A stretch of 64,000 nt of DNA from Longimicrobiales bacterium. Lineage in GTDB: Bacteria; Gemmatimonadota; Gemmatimonadetes; Longimicrobiales; Gaopeijiaceae. The notes under the pieces are model-generated. The model was not told where the DNA came from. It saw nothing but the letters and a program-made list of their open reading frames with translations, and ran no database searches. A program made the translations under genes and the position numbers. The stretch's first letter is position 1. Every line of letters begins with the position of its first letter. Below, one piece after another: positions 44,312 through 53,330 of the stretch. The stretch is from the NCBI GenBank assembly GCA_029245345.1, contig JAQWPM010000007.1:1-64000 (forward strand). The letters are read 5' to 3'.

Positions 44312-45768
44312 TGGAGCAATGGGTTGTCGTCACGATCATCATCGTCCTCTATCTGGCGCTGACGCTCACCATCGGCCTCATGGCGGGCCGGAATCAAACG
44401 GACAGTGTGGCCGGCTATGTCGCCGCCGATCGGTCCTTTGGTCTCCTCGTCATGTATTTCGTCACCGGGGCGTCGGTCTTCAGTGCCTTCGCTTTCCTTG
44501 GTGGTCCAGGCTGGGCCTACTCGCGAGGCGCAGCAGCCTTCTACATCCTGGCGTACGGAGCGCTCGGGATGGCGCCCTTCTACTGGATGGGCCCCCGGGC
44601 AGCCTTGCTCGGCCGAAAGTTCGGGTATGTGACCCAAGCGCAGCTGGTCACCGGACGATTCCCGTCCAAGAGACTGTCGGCGATGATCGCCGTGCTCAGC
44701 CTTGTCGCCTTCGTGCCTTACGTCACACTGCAGATGCGTGGCGCCGGAATCGTCATTGAAGCCGTGACCGACGGCCACGTCCCCCTCTGGCTCGGTTCGT
44801 TCGTGGCCTACGGGATCGTGATCCTGTACGTCCTCCGATCCGGAGCGATGGCCGTAGGGTGGACCAACACCTTCCAGGGTGTCTTCATGGTGATCATCGC
44901 CTGGTCGCTGGGTCTGTATCTGCCCCATCGACTGTACGGTGGCATCGGGCCGATGTTCGAACAGATCGCAGTAGCCAGGCCGGAACTTCTGGTTCCACCG
45001 GGGCTCACAGCGGCAGGAGATCCATGGAGCTGGGGTGCGTTCTCTACGTTCATTCTCGTGAGCGCGATCGGACTCATGATGTGGCCACATCTGTTCATGA
45101 AGGCGTTCACCGCCAAGGACGACGACACACTGCGCCGCACGGTGATCCTCTTTCCCACGTTCCAGCTCTTCCTGATTCCAGTATTACTGATCGGCTTTGC
45201 GGGTGTGATGTTCGCCGGGCAGCCGGCTTCGTCGGACTTCATCTTGCCCTTCATGATCCTGGAGACCGACCTGCCCGCCGTCGTCGTGGGGCTTTTCTGT
45301 GCCGGAGCACTCTCGGCGTCCATGTCTACCGGCGACGCCCTTCTGCACGCCTCAGCATCCGTATTCGTTGGGGACGGGGTCGCGAAGTTCATGCCCCTCA
45401 CAGAGCACCAACAGCGTCGCCTAATGCAAGTCATCGTCTTGCTGACCGGCGCCATCGCGTACTACTTCGCGATGGATCCGGAGTCGTCGCTGGTTCAGCT
45501 CCTAGCTACCGCCTACGGGATCATCTCTCAGCTCGCTCCGCCGGTAGTCGCAGCCATGTATTGGAAGCGTGCCACAACCGCGGGTGTGATCACGGGACTG
45601 ATCGCAGGAACGGCTACAGCATTCTTCTTCTACACCAACCCAGAGCTGAAACCGTACGACATGCACGAAGGGATCTTGGCTCTAATGGTCCATGTGCCCG
45701 TCTTGGTAGGCGCCAGTCTGATGACCCAGCGTCAAGATGAAGAGCATCTGAAAGGGTTCTTTTCGTGA
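44311..45768 (+). CDS. sodium:solute symporter (SSS family)
   Basis: 485 residues with about 13 membrane segments: MAGRNQTDSVAGYVAADRSFGLLVMYFVTGASVFSAFAFLGGPGWAYSRG, FVPYVTLQMRGAGIVIEAV, GALSASMSTGDALLHASASVFVGDG. The last is the SSS 'sodium' signature region. Substrate unknown; carboxylate or solute uptake is typical when a DUF3311 partner is present. The ATG at 44311 overlaps the DUF3311 stop by one base, and its own stop overlaps the chorismate mutase start by 4 nt (GTGA), so all four genes from 43146 are coupled. Confidence 0.93.
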   Translation: MEQWVVVTIIIVLYLALTLTIGLMAGRNQTDSVAGYVAADRSFGLLVMYFVTGASVFSAFAFLGGPGWAYSRGAAAFYILAYGALGMAPFYWMGPRAALLGRKFGYVTQAQLVTGRFPSKRLSAMIAVLSLVAFVPYVTLQMRGAGIVIEAVTDGHVPLWLGSFVAYGIVILYVLRSGAMAVGWTNTFQGVFMVIIAWSLGLYLPHRLYGGIGPMFEQIAVARPELLVPPGLTAAGDPWSWGAFSTFILVSAIGLMMWPHLFMKAFTAKDDDTLRRTVILFPTFQLFLIPVLLIGFAGVMFAGQPASSDFILPFMILETDLPAVVVGLFCAGALSASMSTGDALLHASASVFVGDGVAKFMPLTEHQQRRLMQVIVLLTGAIAYYFAMDPESSLVQLLATAYGIISQLAPPVVAAMYWKRATTAGVITGLIAGTATAFFFYTNPELKPYDMHEGILALMVHVPVLVGASLMTQRQDEEHLKGFFS

Positions 45769-46082
45769 GCCACGAAAAGCTGGCCGACATGCGGGAGAGA
45801 ATCCGCGCGCTGGACGAGGAGTTCATTGGCCTGATCGGAAAGCGTCGTGACCTGGCCATCGAAATCGGGCACGCGAAGGAAGCGCTCGGCCTCCCTGTGA
45901 TGGACCCCCCTCAGGAAGCTCAAGTCGTGCGGAGAGCCGCCGACATTGCCCGCGAACTGGGTGTAGACGAAGAACTCACCCGCGACGTCGTGTGGCGAAT
46001 CATCGCGTCGGCCCGGGACGCACAAGAGGAGCAAACCCGCTGGGGCCAGCCCCTCTCGGACGAATCTGCTTCGGACGAATGA
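45765..46082 (+). CDS. AroQ-class chorismate mutase
   Basis: 105 residues, all-helical, AroQ length. The pattern is MRERIRALDEEFIGLIGKRRDLAIEIGHAKEALG with the substrate-binding Arg and Lys residues, then PVMDPPQEAQVVRRA, where the usual D-x-x-R-E appears to be D-x-x-Q-E, and a late Gln (ARDAQEE). It would convert chorismate to prephenate, the branch to phenylalanine and tyrosine, in the cytoplasm. The start is GTG at 45765, overlapping the symporter stop. Coupling to a transporter is unusual for an aromatic-pathway enzyme. The Gln in place of Arg may lower activity. Confidence 0.88.
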   Translation: MSHEKLADMRERIRALDEEFIGLIGKRRDLAIEIGHAKEALGLPVMDPPQEAQVVRRAADIARELGVDEELTRDVVWRIIASARDAQEEQTRWGQPLSDESASDE

Positions 46083-46101
46083 GTCGCGCCCGGCCCGGCT
46101 C

Positions 46102-47058
46102 CTAGTCGTCTGCGCGTCTGACCGCGGTTTCGCGCGCAATCGACGCCACGACGAGTGACGAACCGCCAACTGGCACGCGGACGCCGTAGATCTGACCCGG
46201 GGGCGTGATCGCCTGTAACAGGTGCGGATTTAGATTGCGAAGCTCCCACATCTGGACACCGAGAACGTCGGCGACCTTCCAGAGCGACGTGCCTCCCGGC
46301 ACGAATACGGTCTCGTACCGATAGGTCTCAGCCGAAGTCACTACGAATCCGTATTCGGACGGATCCTCTCCAAGGATCGTCGCAGCGATCAACCGGGGGA
46401 CATACTCACGCGTCTCGCGTGGAAGGTGATCCAAAACCTCCCAGTAGATGTCTTCCTCACCCGACCGGCCCTCAGCATGACGCCTCAGCACGCGCTGGAC
46501 CCGACCAGGGCCGGCGTTGTATGCGGCAGCTGCCAGGTACCACGATCCGTCGAATCGCTCGTGGAGCCATTGGAGGTAGTCGAGGGCGGCATCCGTCGCC
46601 CGCACGGGGTCACGACGCTCGTCGACGTACTCGTTCAGTCTGAGTCCATACTGAATCGCGGTCGGGCTCATGAACTGCCACAGACCGACGGCAGAGACAG
46701 AAGAAACCGCGCGCGGCTTCAGCCCAGACTCCATCATCGCGAGGTAGAGCAGCTCCTCGGGCATTCCGCGCTCACGGAGCTTGCCGCGCACCAAGGGGCC
46801 CCAGACGCCACGACGATCCAACAGTGTCTCAAACGCGGCCTTTTGGGGTCCCTGGAATCGCTCCATCCAGCGCTCGACACGCGCATTCACGTGGAGCGGT
46901 AACTCCGTGCCCAGTGCTTCGATCGTGACCGGCACCGACGCCACAGTAGTCTCAGCCTTTTCTCCACCCCAAACGAGGAATGGCACCAACAGCAGCGGCG
47001 TAAGACCCCACCATCTATCAGAACGGGTCAGAGACCCATCGTTTTTCTTGGTAGACAT
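46102..47058 (-). CDS. lytic transglycosylase with LysM domain (MltD-like)
   Basis: 318 residues. The N-terminal membrane segment (LTPLLLVPFLVWGGE) probably acts as signal or anchor. The SLT domain has the catalytic Glu in LLYLAMMESGLKPRAVSSVSAVGLWQFM and AAAYNAGPGRVQRVL. A LysM domain at the end (TVFVPGGTSLWKVADVLGVQMWELRNLNPHLL) binds peptidoglycan. It cleaves the glycan strand to 1,6-anhydromuropeptides at the cell envelope. A strong AAGGAGGTG ribosome binding site precedes ATG 47058. It ends 20 nt from the convergent chorismate mutase gene. Confidence 0.93.
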   Translation of the reverse strand: MSTKKNDGSLTRSDRWWGLTPLLLVPFLVWGGEKAETTVASVPVTIEALGTELPLHVNARVERWMERFQGPQKAAFETLLDRRGVWGPLVRGKLRERGMPEELLYLAMMESGLKPRAVSSVSAVGLWQFMSPTAIQYGLRLNEYVDERRDPVRATDAALDYLQWLHERFDGSWYLAAAAYNAGPGRVQRVLRRHAEGRSGEEDIYWEVLDHLPRETREYVPRLIAATILGEDPSEYGFVVTSAETYRYETVFVPGGTSLWKVADVLGVQMWELRNLNPHLLQAITPPGQIYGVRVPVGGSSLVVASIARETAVRRADD

Positions 47059-47233
47059 TGCCCACCTCCTTCTCTATCGCCGTCTTCCTGTACGAACAAT
47101 CGCACCAACTTGTTGCAATGTCGCTGGATCCCTTTGTTGTGCCTCTATTGGATCCCGCAGGAAGGTGAGGCGTTACAGCCGACTTATGGATGCGTCCCCG
47201 ATCGGGAGCAGAGCACATAGTCGACGTATGCGA

Positions 47234-47277
47234 AGAGGTCCGGTCCGCAGGTTGAAAACCTCCGGATCCGGACCTCT
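47234..47277 (-). terminator. hairpin terminator after rpmA
   Basis: AGAGGTCCGG (47234-47243) is the complement of CCGGACCTCT (47268-47277); inside it AGGTT and AACCT form a second smaller stem. It lies 17 nt after the L27 stop on the minus strand. No long T-run follows, so it may act with other factors. Confidence 0.6.
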
Positions 47278-47293
47278 GAAAGCGTTTTGGAAA

Positions 47294-47548
47294 CTACTCG
47301 CCCGGATAAACCGAGATGACGTTCCGCGCACGCATGCGTTCGAACTTCACTACACCGTCGACCTTGGAGAAGAGCGTGTCGTCTTTGCCCTTCCCGACGT
47401 TGCGACCGGCGTGGAAACGGGTGCCGCGCTGACGGATGAGAATACTGCCGGCACTAACCGGCTCCCCCCCAAAGCGCTTCACGCCGAGGCGCTGCCCATT
47501 GCTGTCGCGCCCGTTTCGACTGGAACCACCCGCTTTTTTATGTGCCAT
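47294..47548 (-). CDS. rpmA: 50S ribosomal protein L27
   Basis: 84 residues beginning [28 protein letters not shown], the nearly invariant L27 N-terminus that reaches the peptidyl-transferase centre. [28 protein letters not shown] and a short basic C-terminus follow. It follows L21 by 36 nt in the standard rplU-rpmA order. There is no N-terminal cleavage extension. Confidence 0.97.
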   Translation of the reverse strand: MAHKKAGGSSRNGRDSNGQRLGVKRFGGEPVSAGSILIRQRGTRFHAGRNVGKGKDDTLFSKVDGVVKFERMRARNVISVYPGE

Positions 47549-47584
47549 TCGTTACTACCCTCTATCAGAACACGATCGAGTCGC

Positions 47585-47899
47585 TTAGAGCGCGACGGAA
47601 TCGACCAGGATCTCCGTGAAGTTCTGGCGATGGCCCTGCTTTTTGCGGTAGCCTTTCCGGCGCTTCCGCTTGAAGACGATCACCTTGTCGCCACGACCGT
47701 GTCTGAGCACCTCGGCCGTAACCGACGCACCTTCAACGATGGGCGTGCCTACCATGACTTTGTCCTCGCCGTCACCAGCGAGAAGCACATGGTCAAACGT
47801 GACCGAGGCCCCAGGCTCAATGTCGAGCGTAGGAATGCGAAAACGCGAGCCTGCCTCAGCTCTGAATTGCTTTCCACCAGTCTGAAATACTGCGTACAT
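47585..47899 (-). CDS. rplU: 50S ribosomal protein L21
   Basis: 104 residues: [30 protein letters not shown], a central [23 protein letters not shown], and the L21 C-terminal signature [20 protein letters not shown]. The ATG at 47899 gives the family start; an earlier in-frame start at 47914 adds five residues. It is followed by rpmA and preceded by the RNase G/E gene with a 90-nt gap that includes a palindrome. Confidence 0.97.
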   Translation of the reverse strand: MYAVFQTGGKQFRAEAGSRFRIPTLDIEPGASVTFDHVLLAGDGEDKVMVGTPIVEGASVTAEVLRHGRGDKVIVFKRKRRKGYRKKQGHRQNFTEILVDSVAL

Positions 47900-47955
47900 A
47901 TCTATTCTTCCCAACGTTTCTCGGCCTTCGATGTAGAGCCTGTAAATGTCGGCTT

Positions 47956-47967
47956 GTTCGTACGAAC
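47956..47967. promoter_or_regulatory. 12-bp palindrome ahead of rplU
   Basis: GTTCGTACGAAC is a perfect palindrome in the short gap between the RNase G/E gene and rplU, and on the minus strand it directly follows a TTGACC that could be a -35 box. The related string TTGTTCGTAC recurs on the minus strand upstream of the lytic transglycosylase gene (about 47090). It might be an operator, but no regulator is identified. Confidence 0.3.
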
Positions 47968-47989
47968 GGTCAAGGCATTCAGCACTCCT

Positions 47990-49570
47990 TTAGGCTGCTA
48001 CGTATTTGTCGGTGACATCGGTCTCAGCCGGACCGGCCAGGAGGCGGAATTCATCGACCCGCATTCTAGGGTCATCGCGCAGAGCCAACTGCAATCGGGT
48101 GCTGCCTCGAAGCCTCTTCAATAGGCCCGGCTCTTCTTCCATCACACGTAGAGCGACCTCGGGGTGAACCCGAACCACGATCAGCTTTTCGTCCTTCGCC
48201 GACGCTACTCGCGTTAGGCTCCGCTCGATGCGCCGCACGACCGTCGCCGGCGTATAAATACGCCCAGTGCCGCCACACGAACCGCAGATCGAAGTGAGAG
48301 ACTGGAACAAGCTTGGGCGCACGCGTTGGCGAGTCATCTCAATCAAGCCCAGCGCTGAGACGTCGTAAGCCTTGGTCCGCGCTCGATCACGGCCGAGCTG
48401 AGTCCGCATCTCATGGACGAGCATCTCTCGATGCTCCTTCGACTCCATGTCGATGAAGTCGACGACGATGATGCCGCCGATGTCCCTCAAGCGAAGCTGT
48501 TTGGCGACCTCACGGGCTGCATCGAGGTTGGTCTTGAGGATCGTCTGTTCGGGGTCCTTCTTGCCCTTCCCCGTGAAACGCCCGGTGTTCACGTCGATCG
48601 AGACGAGCGCCTCCGTGACCTCGATCACGATGTGCCCGCCCGACTTGAGGGTCACCTTCTCTTGGAAGACCTGCTGGATCTCTTCTTCAACGCCGTACTT
48701 GTCGAAGAGACTCCCTGGGCCGTCATAGAGGTGAATCCGTTCAAGCAACTCCGGATCGACGCCCTCGACGTACTCTTTGACCTCGTCGTAGGTGGCTTTC
48801 GAGTCGATGCGCACGGCGTCGAACTTGTCACTGAAGAGATCGCGGATCACTCCGCTGATGAGCTGTGCCTCCCGGTGCACGGGAGAGGGCGCGCTCTGGG
48901 ACTTGGCCCGAGCTTGGATCTTCGTCCAACTCTCGTGAAGTCGCCCGTATTCGTTGCCGAGCTTCTTCTTGGTCACTTCCTCCCCGACCGTGCGAACAAT
49001 CATTCCGCCGGTCGTCGGCTTCACGATGGACTTCGCCATCTTGCGGAGCTTCGACCGGTGGTCCCGGCCTTCGATCTTCCTGCTCACGCCTACGTGCGTC
49101 GAATACGGCATGTAGACCATGAAGCGCCCCGGCAGAGACACCTGCGCAGTGATTCGAGGACCCTTCGTGCTGATGGGCTCCTTGGTCACCTGAACCAAAA
49201 TGGTTTGACCCTTCTGCACGTTCTCCTGGATGGAGGGGTACTTAGTGGGACGACGCCTGCCACCTCGCCCGCCGCCGCCTCCACTCTTCTTGCCGTCGCC
49301 TTCCGCTTCCCCATTGTCGTCGCCGTCTTCGAGATCTTCGTCTTCGTAGTTGAGATCCGATACGTGCAGGAAGCCTGCCTTTTCGGTCCCGATGTCCACG
49401 AAAGCGGCCTGAATGCCGGGAAGAACCGCTTCGACGCGGCCCAGGAAGATATCTCCGACCATTCTGCCTTGGTCGGGACGGTCCAGCATGATCTGGACCA
49501 ACTGGTTGTCTTCAAGCAGCGCCACCCATGACTCTTGTGGGGTGGCACTTACAAGGATTTCTCTCCTCAA
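47990..49570 (-). CDS. rng: ribonuclease G/E
   Basis: 526 residues. It begins with ILVSATPQESWVALLEDNQLVQ, then an S1 domain (VGDIFLGRVEAVLPGIQAAFVDIGTEKAGFLHVSDL). The S1 domain is interrupted by an acidic, then Gly/Arg-rich insertion (about 77-110). The catalytic core has GPRITAQVSLPGRFMVYMP, VTEALVSIDVNTGRFTGKG and the metal Asp residues (IIVVDFIDM). A zinc-link with Cys residues (ICGSCGGTGRIY) is expected to hold the dimer. It lacks the long RNase E C-terminal scaffold, so RNase G-like processing of rRNA and mRNA is expected. It stands just upstream of rplU-rpmA on the same strand, a common order. Confidence 0.93.
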   Translation of the reverse strand: MRREILVSATPQESWVALLEDNQLVQIMLDRPDQGRMVGDIFLGRVEAVLPGIQAAFVDIGTEKAGFLHVSDLNYEDEDLEDGDDNGEAEGDGKKSGGGGGRGGRRRPTKYPSIQENVQKGQTILVQVTKEPISTKGPRITAQVSLPGRFMVYMPYSTHVGVSRKIEGRDHRSKLRKMAKSIVKPTTGGMIVRTVGEEVTKKKLGNEYGRLHESWTKIQARAKSQSAPSPVHREAQLISGVIRDLFSDKFDAVRIDSKATYDEVKEYVEGVDPELLERIHLYDGPGSLFDKYGVEEEIQQVFQEKVTLKSGGHIVIEVTEALVSIDVNTGRFTGKGKKDPEQTILKTNLDAAREVAKQLRLRDIGGIIVVDFIDMESKEHREMLVHEMRTQLGRDRARTKAYDVSALGLIEMTRQRVRPSLFQSLTSICGSCGGTGRIYTPATVVRRIERSLTRVASAKDEKLIVVRVHPEVALRVMEEEPGLLKRLRGSTRLQLALRDDPRMRVDEFRLLAGPAETDVTDKYVAA

Positions 49571-49762
49571 GTATGTCTCCGTTTTTCTGCGTCGATCCGC
49601 TTCACCCTATCCGGGCCCGTTCGCGTCCCGCACCCGCCCGCCGACTTTAGCAAAGCGAATTCGGCGACCGTGCGGCCTCCGGCATCCTGGGCGCGGTGGA
49701 ATCGGCGCCCTTCCGAACGATCTCGAAAATGCCCCAGTCCCCTACCGCTAGGATTCGACTCT

Positions 49763-50505
49763 TTAGGTTAGTTCCGCTCCAACGCGCTCAGTCGAGCTCG
49801 CAAGAACAGGCTCTACAATCGGGTCCGTCATAAGCTCGGCTCCTAAATGCCGCCCAATGACCAACCTTTGAATCTCACTCGTACCCGTCGCCGATCTCAC
49901 AGATCTTAGCGTCTCGCATGATCCGCTCGACAGGGCAATCGCTCGTGTAGCCGTCCCCGCCCATCACCTGAATGGCGTCCAACGACGCCGTCATTGCCAA
50001 CTCCGAGCAAGACAACTTCGCCATATCGGCCTCCTTGGAGTAGGGAGCCCCTTGGTTTCTTAACCAGGAGCGTAGTATACCAGATGCCGTCCGGCCTGAA
50101 TCTCCGTTCAGCCCGAGCCGTGTCTATCGTGGGCTTGCAGACGATGAAGCTCGAAATTCCTCGAGATCCAGCCTCCGGATCCGTCACCGCCGTTGCCCCG
50201 AAGATCTCGCCGACGCCCGCATGTGGGATGAAGATCTTGGATCCGTTGAGATCGAATGGCTTTCATCGAACCTAGCCAATTCCTCGACCACGAGGACGTA
50301 GCTCAAGTAGTTGAGTCCCATGCCCCCGAGGTCCTTAGGGCACTGGAACTCCGAGCCGGCCCATCTCTCCCATTGCCTTGACGTTCTCCCACGGAAACTC
50401 CGCTGTCTCATCTAACTCACGAGCCACCGGGGCAATCGCTTCTTGAGCAAAGCGCCGCACCCGGGCTTGAAGCTCACGGTGGTCAGGAGTCCGGTAGCGA
50501 TGCAT
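49763..50505 (-). pseudogene. acyl-CoA dehydrogenase pseudogene
   Basis: From an ATG at 50505 the minus strand reads MHRYRTPDHRELQARVRRFA...ELDETAEFPWENVKAMGEMGRLG. It continues after a frameshift with DLGGMGLNYLSYVLVVEELARFD, then in a third frame LNGSKIFIPHAGVGEIFG and TDPEAGSRGISSFIV. After a gap it reads ELAMTASLDAIQVMGGDGYTSDCPVERIMRDAKI and finally GTSEIQRLVIGRHLGAE, to a TAA at 49763. All parts are acyl-CoA dehydrogenase, in order, but with three or more frameshifts and an internal deletion that removes the catalytic-Glu region. About 740 bases remain of the usual 1,150. The remaining 49571-49762 shows no gene. Confidence 0.9.
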
Positions 50506-50524
50506 GAGAATTTAGGAGTCTCGT

Positions 50525-52021
50525 TCAATGGGGACAGCAGTTGTCGCAGCTTCCGCAAAAGTCGGACGGCGACTCCCCGAAGTAACTCAGGAGGGCGCCC
50601 CGCCGGCATCCGGCAGTCGTTGCGTACCGACGAACTCGGGCGAGTTTAGTCAGACCATTCCGGCGCAATTCCACGGCCAAGGCCCATTGAGGTCGGCGGC
50701 GGATCCCGATGCGGAGAGGCTTAGAGCCGCCACACCCCTCTGCCGTTCCCATTTCAGGGAGAGGGCCGCTCAGACTTTGGATGCCCCCGACACGTGCCAA
50801 CGCGGCTACGGCCACGAGAAGCCCTCGTGTGTCGATTCGGCCCACAAAGGAGGCCAACGACTCCAGGCCGGCGGTCACAACACCGTGTTTGTCCGACAAA
50901 CGCAACAACCTCCGGTGCACGCGGCGCAGACGACGAAGGGGCGGATGGACGCCTTCTAGGAACCGGATCCCAGTCCTCTGATCAGATCGATGGTGCAGCG
51001 CTAGGCACAGTGACTCCCCCCCGTCCCTCCCGGCCCGACCCGCCTCCTGGTAGTAGGCCTCGAGAGTCGTGGGCAATTGCGTGTGAATGACGGTCCGAAC
51101 GTCGGGTTTGTCGATTCCCATGCCGAACGCGTTTGTTGCCACGACGACTCTGCAATCACCTGCCATGAACCCCTCGAGGACCTGGGTGCGCTGCGGGCCA
51201 GGCAGGCCAGCGTGATATGCCTCGACTCTGTAGCCGCGACGCGCGAGCGCGTCCCTCATTCCCTCCACGCTCCTGCGGGTCGGGGCATATACGATCGCGA
51301 TCCCAGGACGTCTCCGAAGCACTCCGTGTACTACAGACGCCCGGTTCGCGCCCTTGGGAATGCGATCCACCCACCAGGCGAGATTGGGCCGATCGAAGGA
51401 CTGCACGACGGTTTCCGCGTCGCAAAGGCGAAGGTTGCGGGACACATCGTCCCTCACCGCAGGAGTGGCCGTAGCCGTCAGCGCGATAACCGGACACGAC
51501 AGACGATCACGTACCCGACCGATCTCTCTGTAAGACGGCCGGAAATCGTGCCCCCACTCCGAAATGCAGTGGGCTTCATCCACAGCCAGAAGCCGGATGT
51601 CACAGGCCTCGATCAGCTTGAGAAATGGGGCCAGGCCCAATCGTTCTGGAGCCACAAATAGGACGTCGAGGTTGCCCCCGAGGGCCGCTCGACCCGTGGC
51701 GTCCCGTTCGGTCGCAGACTGAGTGGCGCTCAGGTGGCGTGCTCGTAAGCCGATCTCATTGGCTCGGCGAACCTGGTCCTCCATGAGGGACACCAACGGG
51801 GTCACTACAAGAGTCAGGCCACCCAGAGCTAGCGCAGGAACTTGATAACAGACGCTCTTGCCACCCCCAGTTGGAAGGATGCCAAGGGCGTCGCGACCGG
51901 AGATTACGGCCCTAACAAGGGATTCCTGTCCAGGTCGGAACCCTGGGTATCCGAGGTAACGCTGGAGGAGTTCAACGGGATCAGATTCCACCCATGAGAA
52001 TGGCCTCCCGAAGTGGGCCAT
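50525..52021 (-). CDS. recQ: RecQ-family ATP-dependent DNA helicase
   Basis: 498 residues, against about 610 for E. coli RecQ. Motif 0 and Walker A read [33 protein letters not shown]. The DEAH box is [19 protein letters not shown], with [23 protein letters not shown] and the final [28 protein letters not shown]. After the helicase core comes about 100 residues that look like a winged helix, then a zinc-binding module at the very end ([12 protein letters not shown]...FCGSCDNC). No HRDC domain is seen. RecQ unwinds DNA 3' to 5' in recombination and repair. The start at 52021 is assumed; a later Met would shorten it by few residues. Confidence 0.9.
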   Translation of the reverse strand: MAHFGRPFSWVESDPVELLQRYLGYPGFRPGQESLVRAVISGRDALGILPTGGGKSVCYQVPALALGGLTLVVTPLVSLMEDQVRRANEIGLRARHLSATQSATERDATGRAALGGNLDVLFVAPERLGLAPFLKLIEACDIRLLAVDEAHCISEWGHDFRPSYREIGRVRDRLSCPVIALTATATPAVRDDVSRNLRLCDAETVVQSFDRPNLAWWVDRIPKGANRASVVHGVLRRRPGIAIVYAPTRRSVEGMRDALARRGYRVEAYHAGLPGPQRTQVLEGFMAGDCRVVVATNAFGMGIDKPDVRTVIHTQLPTTLEAYYQEAGRAGRDGGESLCLALHHRSDQRTGIRFLEGVHPPLRRLRRVHRRLLRLSDKHGVVTAGLESLASFVGRIDTRGLLVAVAALARVGGIQSLSGPLPEMGTAEGCGGSKPLRIGIRRRPQWALAVELRRNGLTKLARVRRYATTAGCRRGALLSYFGESPSDFCGSCDNCCPH

Positions 52022-52048
52022 CCCATGGGCGAACGCGCCAACCCTTGT

Positions 52049-52891
52049 CTACCAGACGTACACAAAGTTCACTATGGGAAGCGTGAATACTCCGCTGCCT
52101 CTCACCACAAATCCGATGCCCAGATCAGCGCTCAAGCGCTCGCCAAAGAAGCGCGGCCCAAGCGTGAACAGTGAGACCTCTGACGTCAGGTAGTTCTCGG
52201 TGATCAACTTGATGGTCCGAGACACGCGGTACTCACCGCCCAGCATCGCGACAGGGGTGTCTAAGAAGCCGTCTTCGTCATATCCGGCCCCCACGACGAG
52301 CGTAACCGCCGCGTCCGACGAGCCCTGTGTCACGGCCGCGTACAACGCTCCGACTTTCATGTCGTGCCCGTCGACCTCATGGAAGAAGAACCCGCCAATC
52401 GCAAGGTCCGTGCGTGCAGACGTATAGACATTGAGTTTGGGAGCGAAGTAGAACACCCGAGCGTCGAGCAGGTCCCCGAATAGCGGCGTTCCACCCGCGA
52501 GGAGCAGATTGTCCGTCGGAGCTACCGCTACGAACGGGAACACCAACTCGTATCCGGCGACGTAGCCGTGCCCCTTCGGCATCGTCCGTGCGGTGGGCGA
52601 GAAGAAGAGACGCGTGAGATTCGGGTCCTCCCGCCACATCTCGCCGTTCCGGACGGTCCCCTTCGCCTTTCGGATGCTGCGGACTCTCGATCTCGAGATC
52701 GTGATCTCGTCGCCGGAAAGCAGCCGCATGCGAATCGGATCGCCATCAGAAACCAAGGTTCCGTATAAAGTCGAACCGTCCACGAGACGCACTTCTTGGA
52801 GCGAGTCGAGCGATTCTTGTGCGGCCGTCGGGGCCGCCGTGCCTATCAGCGATAGCGCCAAAAGGAGTGGCGCGAATGTTTGCTTCATCAT
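52049..52891 (-). CDS. unknown exported beta-rich protein
   Basis: About 280 residues with a Sec signal (cleavage about TAAQ). The start is ATG 52891 (or 52888), with a perfect GGAGGTGA at 52896-52903. The first mature part, VRLVDGSTLYGTLVSDGDPIRMRLLSGDEITISRSRVRSI, is a small SH3/Sm-like barrel as found in envelope proteins. The rest has repeated amphipathic beta strands with alternating aromatic and small residues (FYFAPKLNVYTSARTDLAIGGFFF...FGERLSADLGIGFVVRG) ending in an aromatic residue (YVW), as in outer-membrane barrels. The family is unknown to me; a porin-like location is inferred. Confidence 0.8.
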   Translation of the reverse strand: MMKQTFAPLLLALSLIGTAAPTAAQESLDSLQEVRLVDGSTLYGTLVSDGDPIRMRLLSGDEITISRSRVRSIRKAKGTVRNGEMWREDPNLTRLFFSPTARTMPKGHGYVAGYELVFPFVAVAPTDNLLLAGGTPLFGDLLDARVFYFAPKLNVYTSARTDLAIGGFFFHEVDGHDMKVGALYAAVTQGSSDAAVTLVVGAGYDEDGFLDTPVAMLGGEYRVSRTIKLITENYLTSEVSLFTLGPRFFGERLSADLGIGFVVRGSGVFTLPIVNFVYVW

Positions 52892-52975
52892 GATGTCACC
52901 TCCGTGATGACAACTTTCCAAATAGAACGACTGACTCTCTAGGAAGTTTGACGTATTCCGCTTGTAACAGCCGAA

Positions 52976-53227
52976 TCAGGCTTCGCTGCTAGGAGTCCCA
53001 ACGTCGTTCTGTTCGTCATCGTCATCCGCGTAAAGGCTGCCTGAAGGATTACGCTCGAGGACGACCCGGATGACGAGTCCAGCAAGCAGTACGACGATGG
53101 CAAGACCCGTCATCCAGCGCTCGCCGAAATACATGCCCACAAGTGCGAGCACCGCGCCCCCGCCGAAGATTCGGACCTTCCACTCAAGAAAGCGCCCTGG
53201 CCGATTCGACGGCTTCGGTGTGCTCAC
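52976..53227 (-). CDS. small membrane protein of unknown function
   Basis: 83 residues. Basic N-terminus (TPKPSNRPGRF), two membrane helices (IFGGGAVLALVGMYF and MTGLAIVVLLAGLVI) separated by GERW, and a C-terminal acidic stretch (ADDDDEQN). It is 103 nt downstream of the carboxyltransferase gene on the same strand. Some acyl-CoA carboxylase clusters carry small accessory proteins, but this one does not look like a known epsilon subunit, so a role there is only a guess. Confidence 0.65.
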   Translation of the reverse strand: MSTPKPSNRPGRFLEWKVRIFGGGAVLALVGMYFGERWMTGLAIVVLLAGLVIRVVLERNPSGSLYADDDDEQNDVGTPSSEA

Positions 53228-53330
53228 GGCGATCCGGCTAACCGGCCGACTTCGACCTGCCGCACGGGAGCCTCTAGGTCATCGCCCCAAAAGCCCTGTC
53301 CACTGGCAACACGCACCACGTCCTTGCCGC

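Noticed and set aside
46781-48124. 447-codon plus-strand frame across transglycosylase, L27 and L21
   Set aside because: Opposite strand of three certain genes; no domain similarity.
48413-49531. 372-codon plus-strand frame opposite RNase G/E
   Set aside because: Mirror frame with Leu/Val/Asp/His bias; no family.
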